From assembly GCA_035771175.1 (NCBI GenBank), contig CM069594.1:15657670-15721669 (forward strand): DNA of 64,000 bases, given 5' to 3'. The position numbers were made by a program, and so were the translations under genes. Source of the stretch: Paratinospora sagittata (Eukaryota > Streptophyta > Magnoliopsida > Ranunculales > Menispermaceae). The notes beneath the pieces were generated by a model that made no database searches, was not told the origin of the DNA, and saw only the letters and a list, made by a program, of their open reading frames with translations. Positions 1 through 9,815 of the stretch are shown here, piece after piece; position 1 is the first letter of the stretch, and every line of letters begins with the position of its first letter.

Positions 1-3000
1 ATAATGAATTATTGAACTTACTTACGATTAAAATTAAATCACTTTTACATCAAGAATGTAATGGTTACGGTGTTGAAACTTGGGGCAGATTTTTGCTCAG
101 TTGCCAATCAAAGGCATGACTTTTCTATGATTATATCAATTTTATGCTTGAATTAGTAAAAACAATTGATTGATTTGTTTTTGTATTCTATGTTTTGGCA
201 TGATAAAATAAGTCAATGGAATTGATTTGGATATGAGGATATATCTTATAGGTTGGATGTTCATTAGGCACATATTTTACAGGTTTCAAAATCCTTTTTG
301 TTGGAAATACAAATGAGACTCTATCATTTTTTATTTTTGAAAGCCTAGAGATTACATGAAATTGCTCCATTTACTGGAAGAACTAACTTACTTATGATTA
401 AAATTAAATCACTTTTACATCAAGAATGTAATGGTTACGGTGTTGAAACTTGGGGTAGATTTTTGCTCAGTTGTCAATCAAAGGCATGACTTTTCCATAA
501 TTATATTAATTTTACGCTTGAATTAGTAAAAACAATTGATTGATTTTTTTTTTGAATTCTATGTTTTGGCATAATAAAATAAATCAATGGAATTGATTTG
601 GATATGAGGATATATCTTATAGCTTGGATGTTCATTTGGCATATATTTTACTGGTTTTCAAAATCCTTTTTGCTGAAAATACAAAGGAGACTATCATTTT
701 TTTTTTGTTGAAAGCCTCGAGGTTACATGAAACTGCTCCATTTACTGGAAGAAAGAAAGTGATTGTTCTTCTCTTCCTTATATAATGAATTATTGAACTT
801 ACTTATAATTAAAATTAAATCACTTTTACATCAAGAATGTAATGGTTATGGTGTTGAAACTTGGGGCAGATTTTTGCCCAGTTGCCAATCAAAGGCATGA
901 CTTTTCTATGATTATATTAATTTTATGCTTGAATTAGTAAAAAGAATTGATTGATTTGTTTTTGTATTCTATGTTTTGGCATGATAAAATAAATCAATGG
1001 AATTGATTTGGATATGAGGATATATCTTATAGGTTGGATGTTCATTAGGCACATATTTTACAGGTTTCAAAATCCTTTTTGTTGGAAATACAAATGAGAC
1101 TCTATCATTTTTTATTTTTGAAAGCCTAGAGATTACATGAAATTGCTCCATTTACTGGAAGAAAGAAAGTGATTGTTCTTCTTTTCCTTCTATAATGAAT
1201 TATTGAACTTACTTATGATTAAAATTAAATCACTTTTACATCAAGAATGTAATGGTTATGGCATTGAAACTTGGGGCAGATTTTTGCCAAGTTGCCAATC
1301 AAAAGCATGAATTTTCTATGATTATTTTAATTTTATGCTTGAATTAGTAAAAACAATTGATTGATTTGTTTTTGTATTCTATGTTTTGGCATGATAAAAT
1401 AAATCAATGGAATTGATTTGGATATGAGGATATATCTTACAGGTTTGATGTTCATCAGGCATATATTTTACAGGTTTTCAAAATCCTTTTTGCTGAAAAT
1501 ACAAAGGAGACTCTATCATCTTTTTTTGTTGAAAGCCTAGAGATTACATGAAACTGCTCCATTTACTGGAAGAAAGAAAGTGATTGTTCTTTTTTTCCTT
1601 ATATAATGAATTATAGAACTTACTTATGATTAAAATTAAATCACTTTTACGTCAAGAATGTAATGGTTATGGTGTTGAAACTTGGGGCAGATTTTTGCTC
1701 AGTTGCTAATCAAAGGCATGACATTTCCCTGATTATATTAATTTTACGCTTGAATTAGTAAAAACAATTGATTGATTTGTTTTTGAATTCCTTGTTTTGG
1801 CATGATAAAATAAATCAATGGAATTGATTTGGATATGAGGATATATCTTATAGGTTGGATGTTCATTAGGCATATATTTTACAGGTTTTCAAAATCCTTT
1901 TTGATGGAAATACAAATGAGACTATCATTTTTTTGTTGTTGAAAGCCTAGAGATTACATGAAACTGCTCCATTTACTGGAAGAAAGAACGTGATTGTTCT
2001 TCTCTTCCTTATATAATGAATCGTTGAACTTACTAATGATTAAAATTAAATCACTTTTACATCAAGAATGTAATGGTTATGGTGTTGAAACTTGGGGCAG
2101 ATTTTTGCCCAGTTGCCAATCAAAGGCATGAGTTTTCTATGATTATATTAATTTTATGCTTGAATTAGTAAAAAGAATTGATTGATTTGTTTTTGTATTC
2201 TATGTTTTGGCATGATAAAATAAATCAATGGAATTGATTTGGATATGAGGATATATCTTATAGGTTGGATGTTCAATAGGCATATATTTTACAGGTTTCA
2301 AAATCCTTTTTGATGGAAATACAAATGAGACTCTATCATTTTTTATTTTTGAAAGCCTAGAGATTACATGAAATTGCTCCATTTACTGGAAGAAAGAAAG
2401 TGATTGTTCTTCTTTTTCTTCTATAATGAATTATTGAACTTACTTATGATTAAAATTAAATCACTTTTTATCAAGAATGTAATGGTTATGGTATTGAAAC
2501 TTGGGGCAGATTTTTGCCAAGTTGCCAATCAAAAGCATGACTTTTCTATGATTATATTAATTTTATGCTTGAATTAGTAAAAACAATTGATTCATTTGTT
2601 TTTGTATTCTATGTTTTGGCGTGATAAAATAAATCAATGGAATTGATTTGGATATGAGGATATATCTTACAGGTTTGATGTTCATCAGGCATATATTTTA
2701 CAGGTTTTCAAAATCCTTTTTGCTGAAAATACAAAGGAGACTCTATCATCTTTTTTTGTTGAAAGCCTAGATTACATGAAACTGCTCCATTTACTGGAAG
2801 AAAGAAAGTGATTGTTCTTCTTTTCCTTATATAATGAATTATTGAACTTACTTACGATTAAAATTAAATCACTTTTACATCAAGAATGTAATGGTTACGG
2901 TGTTGAAACTTGGGGCAGATTTTTGCCCAGTTGCCAATCAAAGGCATGACTTTTCTATGATTATATTAATTTTATGCTTGAATTAGTAAAAAGAATTGAT

Positions 3001-6000
3001 TGATTTGTTTTTGTATTCTATGTTTTGGCATGATAAAATAAATCAATGGAATTGATTTGGATATGAGGATATATCTTATAGGTTGGATGTTCATTAGGCA
3101 CATATTTTACAGGTTTCAAAATCCTTTTTGTTGGAAATACAAATGAGACTCTATCATTTTTTATTTTTGAAAGCCTAGAGATTACATGAAATTGCTCCAT
3201 TTACTGGAAGAAAGAAAGTGATTGTTCTTCTTTTCCTTCTATAATGAATTATTGAACTTACTTATGATTAAAATTAAATCACTTTTACATCAAGAATGTA
3301 ATGGTTATGGCATTGAAACTTGGGGCAGATTTTTGCCAAGTTGCCAATCAAAAGCATGAATTTTCTATGATTATTTTAATTTTATGCTTGAATTAGTAAA
3401 AACAATTGATTGATTTGTTTTTGTATTCTATGTTTTGGCATGATAAAATAAATCAATGGAATTGATTTGGATATGAGGATATATCTTACAGGTTTGATGT
3501 TCATCAGGCATATATTTTACAGGTTTTCAAAATCCTTTTTGATGGAAATACAAATGAGACTATCAATTTTTTTTGTTGAAAGCCTGGAGATTGCATGAAA
3601 CTGCTCCATTTACTGGAAGAAAGAAAGTGATTGTTCTTCTCTTCCTTATATAATGAATTATTGAACTTACTTATGATTAAAAGTAAATCACTGTTACATC
3701 AAGAATGTAATGGTTATGGTGTTGAAACTTGGGGTAGATTTTTGCTCAGTTGCCAATCAAAGGCATGACTTTTCTATGATTATATTAATTTTATGCTTGA
3801 ATTAGTAAAAAACAATTGATTGATTTGTTTTTGAATTCTATGTTTTGGCATGATAAAATAAAGAAGTGGAATTGATTTGGAAATGAGGATATATCTTATA
3901 GCTTGGATGTTCATTAGGCATATATTTTACAGGTTTTCAAAATCCTTTTTGCTGAAAATACAAAGGAGACTATCATTTTTTTGTTGTTGAAAGCCTAGAG
4001 ATTACATGAAACTGCTCCATTTACTGGAAGAAAGAAAGTGATTGTTCTTCTCTTCCTTATATAATGAATCGTTGAACTTACTAATGATTAAAATTAAATC
4101 ACTTTTACATCAAGAATGTAATGGTTATGGTGTTGAAACTTGGGGCAGATTTTTGCCCAGTTGCCAATCAAAGGCATGACTTTTCTATGATTATATTAAT
4201 TTTATGCTTGAATTAGTAAAAAGAATTGATTGATTTGTTTTTGTATTCTATGTTTTGGCATGATAAAATAAATCAATGGAATTGATTTGGATATGAGGAT
4301 ATATCTTATAGGTTGGATGTTCAATAGGCATATATTTTACAGGTTTCAAAATCCTTTTTGATGGAAATACAAATGAGACTCTATCATTTTTTATTTTTGA
4401 AAGCCTAGAGATTACATGAAATTGCTCCATTTACTGGAAGAAAGAAAGTGATTGTTCTTCTTTTTCTTCTATAATGAATTATTGAACTTACTTATGATTA
4501 AAATTAAATCACTTTTACATCAAGAATGTAATGGTTATGGTATTGAAACTTGGGGCAGATTTTTGCCAAGTTGCCAATCAAAAGCATGACTTTTCTATGA
4601 TTATATTAATTTTATGCTTGAATTAGTAAAAACAATTGATTCATTTGTTTTTGTATTCTATGTTTTGGCGTGATAAAATAAATCAATGGAATTGATTTGG
4701 ATATGAGGATATATCTTACAGGTTTGATGTTCATCAGGCATATATTTTACAGGTTTTCAAAATCCTTTTTGCTGAAAATACAAAGGAGACTCTATCATCT
4801 TTTTTTGTTGAAAGCCTAGATTACATGAAACTGCTCCATTTACTGGAAGAAAGAAAGTGATTGTTCTTCTTTTCCTTATATAATGAATTATTGAACTTAC
4901 TTACGATTAAAATTAAATCACTTTTACATCAAGAATGTAATGGTTACGGTGTTGAAACTTGGGGCAGATTTTTGCTCAGTTGCCAATCAAAGGCATGACT
5001 TTTCTATGATTATATCAATTTTATGCTTGAATTAGTAAAAACAATTGATTGATTTGTTTTTGTATTCTATGTTTTGGCCTGATAAAATAAATCAATGGAA
5101 TTGATTTGGATCTGAGGATATATCTTATAGGTTGAATGTTCATTAGGCATATATTTTACAGGTTTTCAAAATCCTTTTTGTTGAAAATACAAAGGAGACT
5201 ATCATTTTTTTTTGTTCAAAGCCTGGAGATTACATGAAACTGCTCCATTTACTGGAAGAACTAACTTACTTATGATTAAAATTAAATCACTTTTACATCA
5301 AGAATGTAATGGTTACGGTGTTGAAACTTGGGGTAGATTTTTGCTCAGTTGTCAATCAAAGGCATGACTTTTCCATAATTATATTAATTTTACGCTTGAA
5401 TTAGTAAAAACAATTGATTGATTTTTTTTTTGAATTCTATGTTTTGGCATAATAAAATAAATCAATGGAATTGATTTGGATATGAGGATATATCTTATAG
5501 CTTGGATGTTCATTTGGCATATATTTTACTGGTTTTCAAAATCCTTTTTGCTGAAAATACAAAGGAGACTATCATTTTTTTTTTGTTGAAAGCCTCGAGG
5601 TTACATGAAACTGCTCCATTTACTGGAAGAAAGAAAGTGATTGTTCTTCTCTTCCTTATATAATGAATTATTGAACTTACTTATAATTAAAATTAAATCA
5701 CTTTTACATCAAGAATGTAATGGTTATGGTGTTGAAACTTGGGGCAGATTTTTGCCCAGTTGCCAATCAAAGGCATGACTTTTCTATGATTATATTAATT
5801 TTATGCTTGAATTAGTAAAAAGAATTGATTGATTTGTTTTTGTATTCTATGTTTTGGCATGATAAAATAAATCAATGGAATTGATTTGGATATGAGGATA
5901 TATCTTATAGGTTGGATGTTCATTAGGCACATATTTTACAGGTTTCAAAATCCTTTTTGTTGGAAATACAAATGAGACTCTATCATTTTTTATTTTTGAA

Positions 6001-7285
6001 AGCCTAGAGATTACATGAAATTGCTCCATTTACTGGAAGAAAGAAAGTGATTGTTCTTCTTTTCCTTCTATAATGAATTATTGAACTTACTTATGATTAA
6101 AATTAAATCACTTTTACATCAAGAATGTAATGGTTATGGCATTGAAACTTGGGGCAGATTTTTGCCAAGTTGCCAATCAAAAGCATGAATTTTCTATGAT
6201 TATTTTAATTTTATGCTTGAATTAGTAAAAACAATTGATTGATTTGTTTTTGTATTCTATGTTTTGGCATGATAAAATAAATCAATGGAATTGATTTGGA
6301 TATGAGGATATATCTTACAGGTTTGATGTTCATCAGGCATATATTTTACAGGTTTTCAAAATCCTTTTTGCTGAAAATACAAAGGAGACTCTATCATCTT
6401 TTTTTGTTGAAAGCCTAGAGATTACATGAAACTGCTCCATTTACTGGAAGAAAGAAAGTGATTGTTCTTTTTTTCCTTATATAATGAATTATAGAACTTA
6501 CTTATGATTAAAATTAAATCACTTTTACGTCAAGAATGTAATGGTTATGGTGTTGAAACTTGGGGCAGATTTTTGCTCAGTTGCTAATCAAAGGCATGAC
6601 ATTTCCCTGATTATATTAATTTTACGCTTGAATTAGTAAAAACAATTGATTGATTTGTTTTTGAATTCCTTGTTTTGGCATGATAAAATAAATCAATGGA
6701 ATTGATTTGGATATGAGGATATATCTTATAGGTTGGATGTTCATTAGGCATATATTTTACAGGTTTTCAAAATCCTTTTTGATGGAAATACAAATGAGAC
6801 TATCAATTTTTTTTGTTGAAAGCCTGGAGATTGCATGAAACTGCTCCATTTACTGGAAGAAAGAAAGTGATTGTTCTTCTCTTCCTTATATAATGAATTA
6901 TTGAACTTACTTATGATTAAAAGTAAATCACTGTTACATCAAGAATGTAATGGTTATGGTGTTGAAACTTGGGGTAGATTTTTGCTCAGTTGCCAATCAA
7001 AGGCATGACTTTTCTATGATTATATTAATTTTATGCTTGAATTAGTAAAAAACAATTGATTGATTTGTTTTTGAATTCTATGTTTTGGCATGATAAAATA
7101 AAGAAGTGGAATTGATTTGGAAATGAGGATATATCTTATAGCTTGGATGTTCATTAGGCATATATTTTACAGGTTTTCAAAATCCTTTTTGCTGAAAATA
7201 CAAAGGAGACTATCATTTTTTTGTTGTTGAAAGCCTAGAGATTACATGAAACTGCTCCATTTACTGGAAGAAAGAAAGTGATTGT
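1..7285. repeat. Satellite array 1, ~410-bp monomer with higher-order repeats
   Basis: Head-to-tail monomers of 407-411 bp; the phase mark TATAATGAATTATTG recurs at about 782, 1191, 2422, 2829, 3239, 4470, 4878, 5659, 6069 and 6890. Variants TATAATGAATTATAG (1602, 6480) and TATAATGAATCGTTG (2012, 4060) mark specific subtypes. About 18 monomers fall into recurring subtypes (here called A to H) that repeat in the order F-G-A-B-C-D-E-H. The sequence is A/T-rich with no credible gene. The same 60-codon antisense reading frame recurs only because the copies are homogenized. The array runs off the left edge of the window. Confidence 0.95.
341..420. repeat. Shortened satellite monomer junction (A/B type)
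   Basis: About 40 bp of the normal monomer boundary (from GAAAGAAAGTG to the TATAATGAA mark) are missing, leaving TGGAAGAACTAACTTACTTA. The same breakpoint recurs near 5251, 22121 and 25771. It is therefore one ancestral deletion that was amplified with the higher-order repeat rather than four independent events. Confidence 0.8.
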
Positions 7286-7290
7286 TCTTC
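7286..7290. repeat. Target-site duplication of element 1, left copy (TCTTC)
   Basis: TCTTC precedes the 5' LTR and is repeated at 18451-18455. Removing the element and one copy restores an uninterrupted satellite monomer (ATTGTTCTTCTCTTCC), which confirms the insertion boundaries. Confidence 0.95.
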
Positions 7291-7309
7291 TGTAATACCC
7301 TGTATTTCA

Positions 7310-7348
<39 letters not shown>

Positions 7349-7378
7349 ACTATTTGAAATTTTTACTATTTGGGCAAC

Positions 7379-7802
7379 GCCCGAACGTTCAGGCGCATGC
7401 CAGAACGTTCAGGCGCCTGCCAGAACGTTCAGGCGCCTGCCAGAACGTTCAGGCGCCTGCCAGAACGTTCAGGCGGCATGCCAGAACGTTCAGGCGCCTG
7501 CCAGAACGTTCAGGCGGCATGCCAGAACGTTCAGGCGGCATGCCAGAACGTTCAGGCGCCTGCCAGAACGTTCAGGCGCCTGCCAGAACGTTCAGGCGCC
7601 TGCCAGAACGTTCAGGCGCCATGCCAGAACGTTCAGGCGCCTGCCAGAACGTTCAGGCGCCTGCCAGAACGTTCAGGCGCCATGCCAGAACGTTCAGGCG
7701 CCTGCCAGAACGTTCAGGCGCCATGCCAGAACGTTCAGGCGCCTGCCAGAACGTTCAGGCGCCTGCCAGAACGTTCAGGCGCCTGCCAGAACGTTCAGGC
7801 GC
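7379..7802 (+). repeat. U3 minisatellite, 21 units (element 1 5' LTR)
   Basis: The unit is CAGAACGTTCAGGCGCCTGC (20 bp), with 21-bp variants in which the junction reads GGCGGCATGCC or GGCGCCATGCC. Each unit holds two perfect palindromes, GAACGTTC and CAGGCGCCTG. The block ends about 10 bp before the TATA box, so it occupies the promoter-proximal part of U3. I counted 21 AACGTT cores. Confidence 0.95.
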
Positions 7803-7812
7803 ACAAAATCTC

Positions 7813-7820
7813 TATATAAG
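7813..7820 (+). promoter_or_regulatory. Putative LTR TATA box (element 1 5' LTR)
   Basis: TATATAAG lies immediately downstream of the minisatellite and is conserved in all LTR copies (17337, 28088 and 37012 on +; 44395, 53540 and 58387 on -). The expected transcription start would fall about 30 bp downstream, which makes the minisatellite U3 and the rest R/U5. The start site is inferred. Confidence 0.7.
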
Positions 7821-7940
7821 GAACCCTCCTCATTCTCATTTCTCACACCAAACCAAAATCACCTTCTCTTGGGATTTTCTTCTCCTTTCCACGCCTTCTA
7901 AGTTTTTAGTTTTTGAGACTCTCTAATCGAGACTCTCGGT

Positions 7941-8031
7941 GCGGTGCAACAAAGTTCTGTCCGGAGGAAAGCGCCAGATCTGAAAGCGGTGCAACGAAGT
8001 TCTGTCCGGAGAAAAAGCACCAGATCTGAAG
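7941..8031 (+). repeat. 45-bp direct duplication in the LTR
   Basis: Two adjacent copies of a unit starting GCGGTGCAAC, containing AAGTTCTGTCCGGAG and ending near CCAGATCTGAA, at 7941 and 7986. Most LTR copies carry both units. The 3' LTR of element 2 (about 37120-37165) keeps only one, whereas its own 5' LTR keeps two, so a unit was lost after insertion. Confidence 0.85.
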
Positions 8032-8350
8032 GTGGGGAACGAAATATAGGTTTGCGTGTTTTATAACTTTTATTAAAGTTTACATTCAATTATTGTTATA
8101 TCTACTATTCATTTACACTGCATTATGTCAATAATGTTATGACCTGAATGTGATAACTTTGCACGTCGTGATACCGACCCTGATAAGGTTCACTAGACGT
8201 TGCCAAAGTCAGTCTAAATGTCAAGAAAGACCAGACCAGTAGACTAGACCAGTTCATGCATTGGCATCATACATATCACCACCTAGGGACGTATATGGTT
8301 TATGACTCATAGAATAGTTAGAAGCATTGCTCACTATTCATATTATTTCT

Positions 8351-8487
8351 CTGGAGAGGGACGTACATGTGAACCTGGCTACGCTGGGGAGGGACATGTA
8401 CGTGAATCCAGAGCATTGTTCCTGAGGAGGGACGTACAGTGAGAACCTGGCTTCGCCCGGGGAAGGACACCAGTACGTGAACTCAGG
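8351..8487 (+). other. Two tandem inverted-repeat (hairpin) structures in the LTR
   Basis: Hairpin 1 spans 8351-8411: ACGTACATGT (8361-8370) pairs with ACATGTACGT (8394-8403), closed by CTGGA/TCCAG. Hairpin 2 spans 8421-8487, with CCTGAG/CTCAGG and ACGTAC/GTACGT arms. Both apical parts carry a CCTGGCT(A/T)CGC segment that can form a short stem. The pair is recognisable in every LTR copy in the window. It lies in the transcribed R/U5 part if the TATA assignment is right. Function unknown. Confidence 0.65.
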
Positions 8488-8931
8488 CGATGTACGATCA
8501 TCAAACCATTAGTACGTGACGGTGTCATGCATACATACATATTGATTGATTATGATGCTTACATGTGTATTTAAGATATTTGATATTGAAGTATGCTTTA
8601 TTAATTGTTATACTCATGCACTATTTACCCACTGAGCGCGTTAAGCTCACTCCAATATTATCAAATCTTTCACAGGAAATTAGGGTGGACTGGGTGCAGG
8701 TTATGGGGCCCACATTTTGTACCCTTTGTATGAATCATTGGGGATTTTGGGAGTATGTTCCCTTGACCTTTTATGTACAAAAGTATTCTGAATTATATGA
8801 AATCAGATTTGTACTGTGTACTGTATTTCCGCTGCATACTCTGTTATTACCATTATGATTGTTCCAAATGCGCGCCCCGTCCGTGAGTGTACCGCCGGTT
8901 TAGGCGCGTCCGGGCGGGGTGTGACATTTAA

Positions 8932-8943
8932 TGGTATCAGAGA
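8932..8943 (+). promoter_or_regulatory. Primer-binding site, initiator tRNA-Met (element 1)
   Basis: TGGTATCAGAGA lies 5 bp inside the 5' LTR. The plant initiator tRNA-Met complement is TGGTATCAGAGC, so the last base is mismatched here, while elements 2 and 3 keep the C. It would prime minus-strand cDNA synthesis. Confidence 0.9.
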
Positions 8944-9092
8944 GTACGGTCCACGGCCCGCCCAAGTCCACCAAATTAGGGGAAGAAACTATAGTTGATT
9001 TAAATATACATATAGTCATAATTTATTAGAAACTATATGTGTAGTTATTACTGAATATATGTATATATATACATTAGTATATATGAGGTACG

Positions 9093-9131
<39 letters not shown>

Positions 9132-9792
9132 CGAAAATATTTTATTTTTCGAAAATTATTTATTCGAAAAAAAAAAAAAAAAAAAAAAAAAAAATTCGAA
9201 AATATTTTATTTTTCGAAAATTATTTATTCAAAAAAAAAAAAAAAAAAAAAAAAAAATTTACTATTTAAATTTTTTTTTTTTTAACTATATATATATGAC
9301 TTCCATATATAGTTAGGATTAAAAATAACTATATATGATTTTTATATAGTCTAAATTTCAAATATATATAGTTACGTTATGAAAACTATATATATAATTA
9401 TAATTAAATATGTCTATACATTCATATGTGAATACGACATATATACATCTAATGAAAGAATATTTCATGATGGCATAAACATCAACAGAAAACACGAAAA
9501 TAATGTCTAGTAGACAGAACATAAATCTTAAAATAATTAAATATGTCTATACATTCATATGTGAATATGACATATATACACATTCCAAATAGTTGATTTT
9601 TGGACACTATATATAGTTATGATGAAATATGTCTATACATTCATAAGTGAATACGACATATATGCATCAAATCACTAATAAAGAAAATTTCATGCTGGCA
9701 TAAACATCAACAGAACACTCGAAACTAATGTCTAGCAGACAAAGCATAAATCTTAAAAATATTATGAATATATTTTGTGTCTTTCACACAAA
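8944..9792 (+). other. Leader of element 1: A/T-rich, no gene
   Basis: After the PBS there are long A-runs (9097-9129, 9167-9194, 9231-9257) separated by two copies of a TTCGAAAATATTTTATTTTT segment. Then come TATATA-rich stretches and imperfect repeats of about 130 bp, each starting near AATATGTCTATACATTCAT (about 9406, 9540 and 9628) and containing AATGTCTAG(T/C)AGACA. Both are absent from the LTR and gag-pol. I see no open frame of note. If the splice-site reading is right, this is largely intron. Confidence 0.75.
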
Positions 9793-9808
9793 TTTATTTT
9801 CCTTTCAG
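9793..9808 (+). promoter_or_regulatory. Candidate 3' splice site before the extra ORF (element 1)
   Basis: TTTATTTTCCTTTCAG is a pyrimidine tract ending in CAG, with exon sequence CAGAAGA leading into the ATG at 9816. Element 3 conserves it (51835-51850 on -); in element 2 an internal deletion removed it. Splicing is inferred from sequence only. Confidence 0.6.
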
Positions 9809-9815
9809 CAGAAGA

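Larger units (their letters stand above)
7291..8926 (+). repeat. Element 1 5' LTR (1636 bp)
   Basis: It begins TGTAATACCCTG and ends GGGTGTGACA (TG...CA). Order: terminus, an A-run of about 35 nt (7311-7345), 20/21-bp minisatellite, TATA box, a 45-bp direct duplication, two inverted-repeat hairpins, and a CpG-rich 3' end. It is 327 bp longer than its partner at 17142-18450, almost entirely because it has 16 more minisatellite units. A 97-codon frame inside it recurs with the LTR in other copies and is not treated as a gene. Confidence 0.95.

Noticed and set aside
188..370. Recurring identical 60-codon antisense ORF (MEQFHVISRL...) in many satellite monomers (also 969, 2200, 3018, 4248, 5847, 18653, 19469, 22716, 23126, 24767, 26365)
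   Set aside because: It is identical only because monomers are homogenised. Sister monomers carry stops or shifts in it, and there is no promoter or codon-bias evidence. Monomer similarity is equally high outside the frame.
7379..7802. CRISPR-like appearance of short regular repeats
   Set aside because: Units are contiguous with no unique spacers, they sit inside a plant retrotransposon LTR, and no cas genes are present.
7282..7926. Long ORFs through the LTR minisatellite (214, 149, 117 and similar codons)
   Set aside because: A stop-free 20/21-bp repeat opens several frames at once. The peptides are pure repeats and the region is upstream of the probable transcription start.
8565..8858. 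97-codon ORF (MYLRYLILKY...) in the LTRs
   Set aside because: It recurs only as part of the LTR, is broken in other LTR copies, and overlaps R/U5. No family similarity is recognised.
9777..9815. GTG start for the extra ORF at 9777 (and 51866 on the minus strand)
   Set aside because: Eukaryotic context. The segment crosses a probable splice acceptor, and ATG 9816/51827 is the first methionine codon after it.
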